From the NCBI GenBank assembly GCA_900319235.1, contig ONNR01000026.1:1-49305 (forward strand): a stretch of DNA of 49,305 nt. Reading direction: 5' to 3'. Each line of letters opens with the position of its first letter. Within the stretch, counting starts at the first letter, position 1. The notes under the pieces were generated by a model that did no database searches, had not been told where the DNA came from, and worked only from the letters and a program-made list of their open reading frames with translations. Positions 32,968-40,317 of the stretch are shown piece after piece. The position numbers were made by a program, and so were the translations under genes. This stretch comes from an uncultured Prevotellaceae bacterium (lineage in GTDB: Bacteria > Bacteroidota > Bacteroidia > Bacteroidales > UBA3663).

Positions 32968-34215
32968 ATGAAAAAATATTTTTCAATCATAGCAATTGCC
33001 GCCCTCTCGCTCGCAGCATGCACCAAGCAGGCGCAGCAATACAATCTCCCAGCCCCTGATACCGTTGTCAGCATCATCAAGCAGGTCAACACGCAGTGGC
33101 AGGAAAGTCACCCGCTCATTGCAGCCGCTGATGCGACCTACACCACCGATCCCGACAACGAGTGGACCTTCAAGCCCTACTCCAACAACAGTCCCTTCTG
33201 GGACAATGCTGCCTACCACACCGGCAATATGGAAGTTTGCAAACTCTCCGACGAGCTCAAAGCGCAGTTCATCGGTTACAGCCAGACATGGGCCGAAGCC
33301 GCCCAGTGGAAAGGTGCCACCAACTCGAATCCTGCCGAATGGGTCTATAACTACGGCGAAAAGCCCCGTAACGTGCTCTTCGGCGATTGGCAGATCTGTT
33401 TCCAGACCTATTGCGACCTCTACAACCTCGAGCCCGACGACCAGAAGATTGCACGAGCACGCGAAGTCATGGAGTATGAGATGTCCACTTCTGCCAACGA
33501 CTACTGGTGGTGGGCCGACGGCCTCTATATGGTGATGCCTGTTATGACAAAGCTCTACAACATCACGGGCAACGAGCAGTATCTCCAGAAACTCACCGAA
33601 TACTGGACCTTCGCCAAGAACCTGATGTACGACGGACAGGAGAGCATCCCCGACACCCTCGGACAACCGATGGCCAACGTGCCTCAGCACCTCTTCTACC
33701 GCGATGGCAAATATCTCTACCCGAAGCACGCCAGCCTCAATGGCAGCAAGGACTTCTGGGCACGCGGCTGCGGATGGGTCGTAGCCGGACTTGCCAAGGT
33801 TTTGGCCGACACACCCGACACGTGGAAGGACAAGGCAGAATTCCGTCAGACCTACATCGAGATGTGCGAAGCCGTGAAGAACTGCCAGCAGCCCGAAGGC
33901 TACTGGACCCGCTCACTCCTCGACCCCGAACATGCACCAGGTCCTGAAACCAGCGGCACAGCCTTCTTCACCTACGGCTTGCTCTGGGGCGTCAACAATG
34001 GTCTGCTCGACCGTGAGGCCTATATGCCCACTATCGTCAAGGCTTGGGAATATCTCACCAACGTTGCCCTGCAGGAAGACGGCAGCGTAGGCTACGTCCA
34101 GCCTATCGGCGAACGCGCTATCCCAGGCCAGACCGTTGACCAGAAGTCGATTTCCAACTTTGGCACAGGCGCCTTCCTATTGGCTTGCTGCGAAATGTAT
34201 AGATTGGTGAAATGA
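32968..34215 (+). CDS. GH105 unsaturated glucuronyl/rhamnogalacturonyl hydrolase
   Basis: A lipoprotein (signal MKKYFSIIAIAALSLAAC) of 415 residues with the six-hairpin (alpha/alpha)6 fold of GH88/GH105 enzymes. Markers are NSPFWDNAAYHTGNMEVC, YDWQ-like FGDWQICFQTY (Asp of the hydration site), WWWADGLYMVMPVM with the second acidic residue, FWARGCGWVVAGLAKVL and ETSGTAFFTYGLLWGVNNG. These enzymes remove the 4,5-unsaturated uronic acid left by polysaccharide lyases. The protein thus presupposes a lyase, and the adjacent beta-propeller enzyme may supply it. The stop overlaps the next start by ATGA, so the two are translationally coupled. Confidence 0.92.
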   Translation: MKKYFSIIAIAALSLAACTKQAQQYNLPAPDTVVSIIKQVNTQWQESHPLIAAADATYTTDPDNEWTFKPYSNNSPFWDNAAYHTGNMEVCKLSDELKAQFIGYSQTWAEAAQWKGATNSNPAEWVYNYGEKPRNVLFGDWQICFQTYCDLYNLEPDDQKIARAREVMEYEMSTSANDYWWWADGLYMVMPVMTKLYNITGNEQYLQKLTEYWTFAKNLMYDGQESIPDTLGQPMANVPQHLFYRDGKYLYPKHASLNGSKDFWARGCGWVVAGLAKVLADTPDTWKDKAEFRQTYIEMCEAVKNCQQPEGYWTRSLLDPEHAPGPETSGTAFFTYGLLWGVNNGLLDREAYMPTIVKAWEYLTNVALQEDGSVGYVQPIGERAIPGQTVDQKSISNFGTGAFLLACCEMYRLVK

Positions 34216-35528
34216 GAAAGAAACTTTTTTTGCTGCTCACTCTTATCACCTTGGTGCTGGCAAGCTGTCAGCCCAAGGTGGAGCTACCTCGTTTCATCGA
34301 AGCAGGCATCGGATATAGCAACAATTCCGTCAATGCCACCGTGTTCCGCAACAGCTCGGTAGCAACCCTTGGGCAGACGCAATACGTAGCTTATTACGAT
34401 TCGGCAGGATGGCTTACTTTGGGCAAACGTCAGCTTGACGACACAGAATTTGTCCTGCAGAAGACCCAGTATCAGGGCCATGTGCAGGATGCGCACAATG
34501 TCATCAGCATTATGCCCGATGGCGACGGCTATCTGCATGTCTCGTTCGACCACCACGGCCATCCGCTCCATTATGCTCGTAGCGTAGAGCCTGGCTCGTT
34601 GGCCTTGGGTGACATGGAACCGATGATCAGCCCTTCGATGGACGCACTTGTCCCCGACGAGCTCGATGTCACCTATCCAGAGTTCTATCGTCTGGCTTCG
34701 GGAAATGTGCTCTTCGCTTATCGCAGTGGTGCATCGGGACGTGGCAACCTCGTCATGAATCTCTACGACGTCAAGACGCGCAAGTGGAGCCGCTTGCAGG
34801 ATGTGCTTATCGATGGCGAACAGCTCCGCAATGCCTACTGGCAGCTCTTCGTCGATGCGCAAGGAACTATCCACGTCAGCTGGGTATGGCGTGAGACCTG
34901 GCTTGTCGAAACCAACCACGACCTGTGCTATGCTTGCTCTACCGACGAGGGCAAGACGTGGCAGCGCAGCAATGGTACGCCCTACGTACTTCCCATCACG
35001 GCCGACAATGCCGAATACGCTTGCCGTATCCCTCAGAACAGCGAACTCATCAACCAGACTTCGATGAGCACCGATGCCGAAGGTCATCCCTACATCGCCA
35101 CCTATTGGCGCAATCAGGGAGACTCTATCCCGCAGTATCGCATCGTCTGGAACGATGGCAGTGCCTGGCAGCAACAGCAGGTGAGTCAGCGCAAAACGCC
35201 TTTCAGCCTTTCGGGTGGAGGCACCAAGATGATTCCGATTGCTCGTCCGCGCGTTGCTATCGACGGCCACGAGGCATGGTACATCGTACGTGACGTGGAG
35301 CGCGACAGTCGTGTCTCGCTTTATCACACAGCCGATCTGCGCAATGGTCAATGGGAACTCTCCGACCTCACGGACTACTCAGTCGATGCTTGGGAGCCAT
35401 CGTTCGACACCGAACTTTGGAAAGCGCAACGCCACCTGCATCTCTACGTGCAGTGCGTACATCAGGGCGATGGCGAAACATCTGTCGCTGCCGAACCGAC
35501 AGCGGTAAGGATATTGGAAATACGTTAG
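34212..35528 (+). CDS. BNR_4 beta-propeller enzyme, lyase or rhamnosidase candidate
   Basis: A lipoprotein (signal ends LVLASC, Cys19) of 438 residues predicted to fold as a seven-bladed propeller of the BNR_4 superfamily. This includes PL24/PL25 ulvan lyases and the GH145 rhamnosidases. YLHVSFDHHGHPLHYARS (about residues 105-120) carries the paired His typical of that superfamily. Further blades show YPEFYRLASGNVLFAYRSG, GTIHVSWVWRET and HPYIATYWRNQGD. Coupled to GH105, either a lyase making unsaturated uronides or a hydrolase of rhamnose-glucuronate links would fit. I cannot choose between them from sequence alone. The stop codon TAG is the start of the GGGA repeat element. Confidence 0.82.
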   Translation: MRKKLFLLLTLITLVLASCQPKVELPRFIEAGIGYSNNSVNATVFRNSSVATLGQTQYVAYYDSAGWLTLGKRQLDDTEFVLQKTQYQGHVQDAHNVISIMPDGDGYLHVSFDHHGHPLHYARSVEPGSLALGDMEPMISPSMDALVPDELDVTYPEFYRLASGNVLFAYRSGASGRGNLVMNLYDVKTRKWSRLQDVLIDGEQLRNAYWQLFVDAQGTIHVSWVWRETWLVETNHDLCYACSTDEGKTWQRSNGTPYVLPITADNAEYACRIPQNSELINQTSMSTDAEGHPYIATYWRNQGDSIPQYRIVWNDGSAWQQQQVSQRKTPFSLSGGGTKMIPIARPRVAIDGHEAWYIVRDVERDSRVSLYHTADLRNGQWELSDLTDYSVDAWEPSFDTELWKAQRHLHLYVQCVHQGDGETSVAAEPTAVRILEIR

Positions 35529-35665
35529 GGATAATAAGAGATATTAAGGGATTCTAAGGGATATTTAGGGACGTTACCTTCGCCCTGTTGAAAACGGGAC
35601 TCATAAAACATTTGTCCCTTAAAGTCCCTAAATATCCCTTAAAATCCCTAAGAATCCCTTAAAAA
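35526..35665. repeat. Inverted 10-bp repeat element, GGGA family, copy 2
   Basis: The left arm has about four 10-bp steps (AGGGATAATA, AGAGATATTA, AGGGATTCTA, AGGGATATTT) and the right arm about five inverted steps (GTCCCTTAAA, GTCCCTAAAT and so on). The core is GGGACGTTACCTTCGCC, hairpin CCCTGTT-gaa-AACGGG, then AAACATTTGTCCC. It begins within the stop codon of the BNR_4 gene and ends four bases before the ATG of the radical SAM gene. Confidence 0.9.
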
Positions 35666-35668
35666 TTC

Positions 35669-36514
35669 ATGAAACTCCAGAAACTCATGCTTGATGGTGG
35701 ATTCTCCTGTCCCAATCGTGATGGACACGTTGGGACGGGAGGATGCACCTTCTGTCGTACTGATGCGTTCAATCCTTCCTACTGTCGCAGCTCGACCAGC
35801 ATCAGCGAACAACTCGAAGCAGGGAAGCGCTTCTTTGCGGGCAAATATCCCGACATGAAGTATCTGGCCTATTTCCAAGCCTATTCCAACACATACGCTC
35901 CTTTGGACCTGCTGCGCCATCGTTACGAGGAAGCTCTTTCGGTCGAAGATGTTGTCGGGCTCGTCATTGGCACTCGTCCCGATTGCATCGAAGATGATGT
36001 TCTGCATTATCTGGCAGATCTTCAGGACAAAGGTTTTCTCATCACCCTCGAACTGGGCATCGAATCCTTCTACGACAAGACTCTTCAACGCATCAATCGT
36101 GGGCATTCGGTTGAAGACAGCCTTACCGCCATCCAACGATGTGCCGATGCAGGCATCAATACCACCATCCACCTCATTTTAGGCCTTCCTGGTGAAATAA
36201 AGGAGGATATCCTTGCCGAAACCAACATCATCAATCACCTGCCCATCCAATCCATCAAATTACACCAACTTCAGATTCTCAAGGGTACTGTCATTGCTCA
36301 GGAATATGCCAATCATCCCGAAGATTTCCTTTCGATGAACATCGACGAATACGCCACATTGGTTGCCGAGTTTATCTCCCGCCTCCGAAAAGACATCCAT
36401 ATCGAACGCTTTGCCTCCTCCGCTCCATCCGACCTCATCATTGCCCCACGCTGGGGACTCAAACCTAGCGAAGTGCAGCAAAGAATAGAAGAAAAGCTTT
36501 CTCTCATTGGATAA
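35669..36514 (+). CDS. YhcC-like radical SAM protein (TIGR01212 type), short N-terminus
   Basis: A radical SAM enzyme of 281 residues. The cluster motif is in CPNRDGHVGTGGCTFC, with spacing characteristic of the YhcC family rather than the usual CxxxCxxC. FQAYSNTYAPL, GTRPDCIEDDVL, LELGIESFYDKTL and LILGLPGE are further family blocks. Function in the family is not firmly known. Homologues begin with roughly 20-25 residues containing R-Y-x-x-x-V before the K-L/I-x-L-x-x-G-F-S/T-C-P-N block. Here the ATG falls right at that block and an in-frame TAA lies nine bases upstream, inside repeat sequence. The lead-in seems to have been replaced by the repeat element, which may or may not abolish function. 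Confidence 0.85.
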   Translation: MKLQKLMLDGGFSCPNRDGHVGTGGCTFCRTDAFNPSYCRSSTSISEQLEAGKRFFAGKYPDMKYLAYFQAYSNTYAPLDLLRHRYEEALSVEDVVGLVIGTRPDCIEDDVLHYLADLQDKGFLITLELGIESFYDKTLQRINRGHSVEDSLTAIQRCADAGINTTIHLILGLPGEIKEDILAETNIINHLPIQSIKLHQLQILKGTVIAQEYANHPEDFLSMNIDEYATLVAEFISRLRKDIHIERFASSAPSDLIIAPRWGLKPSEVQQRIEEKLSLIG

Positions 36515-36553
36515 AAAACACTTAGGAATCACATAATACTTTCTCTCATCGCG

Positions 36554-36925
36554 GCATACAGTTTTCATTTATCAAATCTGTATGCTCCAACTACGGCATA
36601 CAGTTTTCATCTACCAAATCATTATGCTCCCATCGCGGCATACAGTTTTCATCTACCATATATGTATGCTCCGACCGCGGCATACAGTTTTCGTCTACCA
36701 AATCTGTATGCTCCGACCGCGGCATACAGTTTTCATCTACCAAATATGTATGCTCCAACCACGGCATACAGTTTTCATCTACCAAATATGTATGCTCCAA
36801 CCGAGGCATACAGTTTTCATCTACCAAATATGTATGCTCCGACCGCGGCATACAGTTTTCTTCTGCCAAATATGTATGCTGCAACAGGAGAATACAGAAT
36901 CTGTATATCAAATCTGTATGCTTAG
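36554..36925. repeat. Hairpin array, 9 units of exactly 42 bp
   Basis: CATACAG (AATACAG in the last unit) recurs at 36555, 36597, 36639, 36681, 36723, 36765, 36807, 36849 and 36891, every step 42. Each unit reads GCATACAG - 16-base loop - (C/A)TGTATGC - TCCRACYRCG, i.e. an 8-bp stem plus a 10-base linker. Loop, stem and linker all vary slightly between units, and stem changes are partly compensated. Because 42 is a multiple of three, open frames of 14-residue repeats appear on both strands, but none has a ribosome-binding context or a plausible protein composition. It lies just after the radical SAM gene. Confidence 0.92.
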
Positions 36926-37256
36926 ACAAAAAATGCCAATTTCTCATCCCAAAAGTTGCTTTTCACACAAATCAGATGCCAATTCGAGGTTTATTTGATA
37001 TTTTCATATGGCATTATTATACTACCAAATACAAATTTGGATGCAATCGTATACATTTTCGTCCGTTTCATTTACTAAATAAAGAAAAATACTTATTTTT
37101 GCAATGTTTTTGATAAACATTTAAAAGAGTCAGAGTTTCTAAATATTTTTGAGTATTATGCCACATTTATTGCTCATTTTTTAGAGTTCTGCTTTTGTTT
37201 ATTATGCTTTTATCATTTGTATTTCTCAATTAATAACTATCTATATTTATTTTTTT
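36926..37256. other. AT-rich leader and promoter region of the first LruC-type gene
   Basis: Contains TATACATTTTC at about 37049 and ACTTATTTTTG at 37091-37101, whose TATTTTTG is a variant -7 box. The same pair occurs before the second LruC-type gene (TATACATTTTC near 40118, CACTTATTTTTG at 40128-40138), so both copies appear to keep the same promoter. A leader of about 150 bases follows with no recognisable riboswitch. Confidence 0.5.
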
Positions 37257-40010
37257 ATGAAAAGAGTTTTTACACAATCAACCTTGCTGACTTGCCTTGT
37301 CTTGTCGGCGTCAGCAGCGTTCGTAAGCTCCTGCCAGGACTACGAACCGTACAACGATCAGCATCTTAAGGATGTTGCTTACACTCATGAGTTCGAACGC
37401 CAGTTCGGCAAAATCGATCCCAACCAGAATTGGGACCTCTTCGGCCAGTTGGCACGTAAAAAGAAAATCGGAACCCGTGTTGACGATTATTGGGCACAAG
37501 TAAACGTCACTCCAATAAACGACTTTAATCAAGCCGTCAAAGTTTCAAAAGCAGCAGATGCAGAGTATGATCTAGTACTTCCCGAACAGCCTAATAACGC
37601 AGGTTACAATATTAGGTACGAAGAAACCAACCTCGGTCGCGTAGTACAGGATTTCGTAGCTACGGCGCATGAATTCACCGTCGCCCCTGTCCATTGGACG
37701 ACCTCTGGCACGGACGAAATCGGTATTTACTGGTACACCGATGAAGAGGGTCACGCAGATAGAACCATCATGGGTCAAGATGGAGAACTTTACTGGCTTG
37801 TCACAAAAAAAATAATAGACGGCAAGTCACGCTTGTATTATGTAGTAGGTGAAAATGAAACTCCTATAGCCGTTCCAGGTGGGCGTAATGACCCTAATAA
37901 TAGCAGCCATGTCTTTTCTAGGTATAACGCCGATCACCTGCTTGCTCTTCCTATCAATGTGCAGGTTCCTGAGGCCATACCCTTCTATGGTTTTTATATT
38001 CGCCAAGGCGATGACTGGAGATATTCGGAGGCAAAACTGAACACTCGTGTAACCTACACCAATTTTGCAGACAAGCAGCCATGCTTTGTAGCCACATTCA
38101 ACATCCAACGAGACATTGACGCCAATTACCCTGATAGCAGAGATTATCTATGCTTCGAAGATTGGATGGATGGAGGCGACTTTGACCTCAATGACCTTGT
38201 ATTCACCATTGATGGCTTCCATCAAGAGGACATTATCGATCAAACAACCGTCAGCGAGACTGCTGTCCTGGTTTGCGAAGACTTGAAGGAGTTCGACTTC
38301 GACTTCAACGACATAGCTCTCGAGCTGAACTACACTGAAGAAACAAACAGAGTTTATACTCAAAATGATCAAGGACGTTATGACCTTGATCCGGAAAAAA
38401 CCACGACAGTTCAAAAACTTGAAGTAACAGCAATGGCAGCTGGTGGTTGGTACGAATCGACAGTTTCCTTCAAGAATGGAAATAACTGGAGTTATGATTG
38501 GGGCGAAATCCACTATTTATTAGGAGAGGATGGAGCCACACAAGCAGGCACCAATTCCAAGAAACATGCTGTCATCAATGCAGGAAAGGTATTCGGTACT
38601 GAGGGCCAGAAGATATCTTTCCCCTCAGAAGGGAAACCTCTTCCTGAAAAGGATAATCAATATCCGACCTACCTGTCACAGCTATTCGCCACAGACTTCT
38701 TCACAATCATTAGTAAAGTAGATGGTGCTGCTGATAAGATTATCTCCAATGGCACATATAAAGGCAAGGGAGAAGGTACTGCACCCCAGATGATGCTCCT
38801 CCCCAAGTATTTCGAGTGGCCACAAGAAGGGGTATACATCAACGATACATATAGTGGGTTCTCCGAGTGGGTGGCTGATGTAACCAAAACAGATTGGATT
38901 TTAAACTCACAGGACGAGTCGTTGATCACTGACCGAGGAGATTTACAGCCTGTAATCACGCCCGATGTGCCAACTGAGATTACAGATGAAGAAAAACTTA
39001 CTCCTCTAAACGGTAGAATCCGATATAGATTAAACAACACAACTCAAAACTACTATGCTCAATATCTCGACCTCAGTGGCATCCAGCTCAAAGCAAATGA
39101 CCATGCTACGGCAAAGCTTCATATAAAATATTCTAGAAAGCCTGCATCTACCATTCACCTTGTCATTGCTGATGCAAATGGTAACAATCAAACTCATCTC
39201 CTGGCACATCAATATAATTCGTCTGAAAACTATACGGAATACACGTATTCCATCAGCGAACCAATGCTTCAGAAAGCACTTCAATATGATCACATTTGGA
39301 TTTTTGCTGAAAACAGTACCAGTCAAGGAAACCGCCCACAAATCGATGAGGCTATCATTGAGATCCATAATGTCACAACAGAAGCACATCATAAGCTTTT
39401 CGTTGATCCACAGTATATGACATTTGAAAGTTTGGCTACTCAGGAAATCTATGCAAGTTCTTCGACTGGCGCAATTATTAATTATACTTCCAGTGATGAA
39501 TCCATAGCAAAAGTTGAAAAAATAGATAACAATCATGCCCGTGTAACTCCTATGGCCGATGGATATGCCTCCATCGTCGTAAGAGCAGAAGCATCAACTG
39601 TGAATGGCAAGGAATACAAGTCAACCTCTGAGCGCGTCAGCGTAGAAGTCATCATGGGCTCAGATACTAAGGTTATTCTTAGGCTGGGTGCAACACAACA
39701 CGATGCAAGTGCCCAAGACAATCTAACCGAGTATGCATTGTGTACTACGGCACGAAATGTTATGAATTCGTGGAACAATGGAGCAACACTCACCGTTGCC
39801 AAGACGGCTGGTGGAAATGCTTCTTTCCAGATTCAAAATGCTGACGGTTCTTTCAAGAGTGCGACAAAAACTACCGACAACCAAGCAACTTATGTCTTTA
39901 GCTATGAAGAACTCCAGCAGTTCAAAAATAGCGATAACAGTGGATATACGTTCAAGATTCTCCACACTGATAACACTTATATTCAGTCTGCATCATTACA
40001 GAAGAATTAA
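37257..40010 (+). CDS. LruC-domain surface lipoprotein, paralogue 1
   Basis: A 917-residue lipoprotein (signal ends FVSSC, Cys26). An N-terminal module QDYEPYNDQHLKDVAYTHEF...FGKIDPNQNWDLF is typical of Bacteroidota LruC/DUF4842-type proteins. The LruC segment has two acidic motifs, LCFEDWMDGGDFDLNDLVF and LVCEDLKEFDFDFNDIALEL, resembling calcium-binding D-x-D-x-N-D loops. A BIG2-like Ig domain near residues 730-800 (INYTSSDESIAKVEKID, DGYASIVVRAEA) precedes a ~110-residue beta tail. Biological role unknown; adhesion or matrix formation is a guess. The next gene is a full-length paralogue with its own promoter, and a terminator separates them. Confidence 0.85.
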   Translation: MKRVFTQSTLLTCLVLSASAAFVSSCQDYEPYNDQHLKDVAYTHEFERQFGKIDPNQNWDLFGQLARKKKIGTRVDDYWAQVNVTPINDFNQAVKVSKAADAEYDLVLPEQPNNAGYNIRYEETNLGRVVQDFVATAHEFTVAPVHWTTSGTDEIGIYWYTDEEGHADRTIMGQDGELYWLVTKKIIDGKSRLYYVVGENETPIAVPGGRNDPNNSSHVFSRYNADHLLALPINVQVPEAIPFYGFYIRQGDDWRYSEAKLNTRVTYTNFADKQPCFVATFNIQRDIDANYPDSRDYLCFEDWMDGGDFDLNDLVFTIDGFHQEDIIDQTTVSETAVLVCEDLKEFDFDFNDIALELNYTEETNRVYTQNDQGRYDLDPEKTTTVQKLEVTAMAAGGWYESTVSFKNGNNWSYDWGEIHYLLGEDGATQAGTNSKKHAVINAGKVFGTEGQKISFPSEGKPLPEKDNQYPTYLSQLFATDFFTIISKVDGAADKIISNGTYKGKGEGTAPQMMLLPKYFEWPQEGVYINDTYSGFSEWVADVTKTDWILNSQDESLITDRGDLQPVITPDVPTEITDEEKLTPLNGRIRYRLNNTTQNYYAQYLDLSGIQLKANDHATAKLHIKYSRKPASTIHLVIADANGNNQTHLLAHQYNSSENYTEYTYSISEPMLQKALQYDHIWIFAENSTSQGNRPQIDEAIIEIHNVTTEAHHKLFVDPQYMTFESLATQEIYASSSTGAIINYTSSDESIAKVEKIDNNHARVTPMADGYASIVVRAEASTVNGKEYKSTSERVSVEVIMGSDTKVILRLGATQHDASAQDNLTEYALCTTARNVMNSWNNGATLTVAKTAGGNASFQIQNADGSFKSATKTTDNQATYVFSYEELQQFKNSDNSGYTFKILHTDNTYIQSASLQKN

Positions 40011-40030
40011 TCACAAATTCTCATAATTTA

Positions 40031-40066
40031 ACCGCCGTCTGCCGATGGGCAGACGGCGGTTTTTTG
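40031..40066 (+). terminator. Terminator after LruC-type paralogue 1
   Basis: ACCGCCGTCTGCC-gatg-GGCAGACGGCGGT followed by six T's, 21 bases past the stop codon. Confidence 0.93.
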
Positions 40067-40130
40067 TAACCTTCATTTTTCACTAAATCCTAAAATTGAC
40101 AAAACGGAAGAAAAAATATACATTTTCACT

Positions 40131-40138
40131 TATTTTTG
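40131..40138 (+). promoter_or_regulatory. Probable -7 box of LruC-type paralogue 2
   Basis: TATTTTTG within CACTTATTTTTG, with TATACATTTTC just upstream, as in the region before paralogue 1. A second candidate, TAATTTTG, lies at 40162. Either gives a 150-180 base leader. The interval 40067-40317 holds nothing else that I can identify. Confidence 0.5.
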
Positions 40139-40317
40139 TGAATTATTTTTGAAAAACTGAGTAATTTTGCACAAAGAATTGCAAAAATAAAATAGTCATG
40201 AGTTGCCTGATAAAAGGATTACGCCCTTGAAATCACTCATATTATTTTTAGATTCTGTATTTTTGTTTCTACCATTATTCATCTTATTATAATTACACAA
40301 AACTAACAATCATTATT

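Noticed and set aside
36554..36925. CRISPR array
   Set aside because: There is no alternation of identical repeats and unique spacers; the whole 42-bp unit is related from copy to copy, and no cas genes are present in the window.
36582..36998. Protein with 14-residue repeats (plus strand) and mirrored frames on the minus strand
   Set aside because: Several frames on both strands are open only because the period is a multiple of three. The translated sequences are implausible (rich in Cys, His, Met) and no start context is visible.
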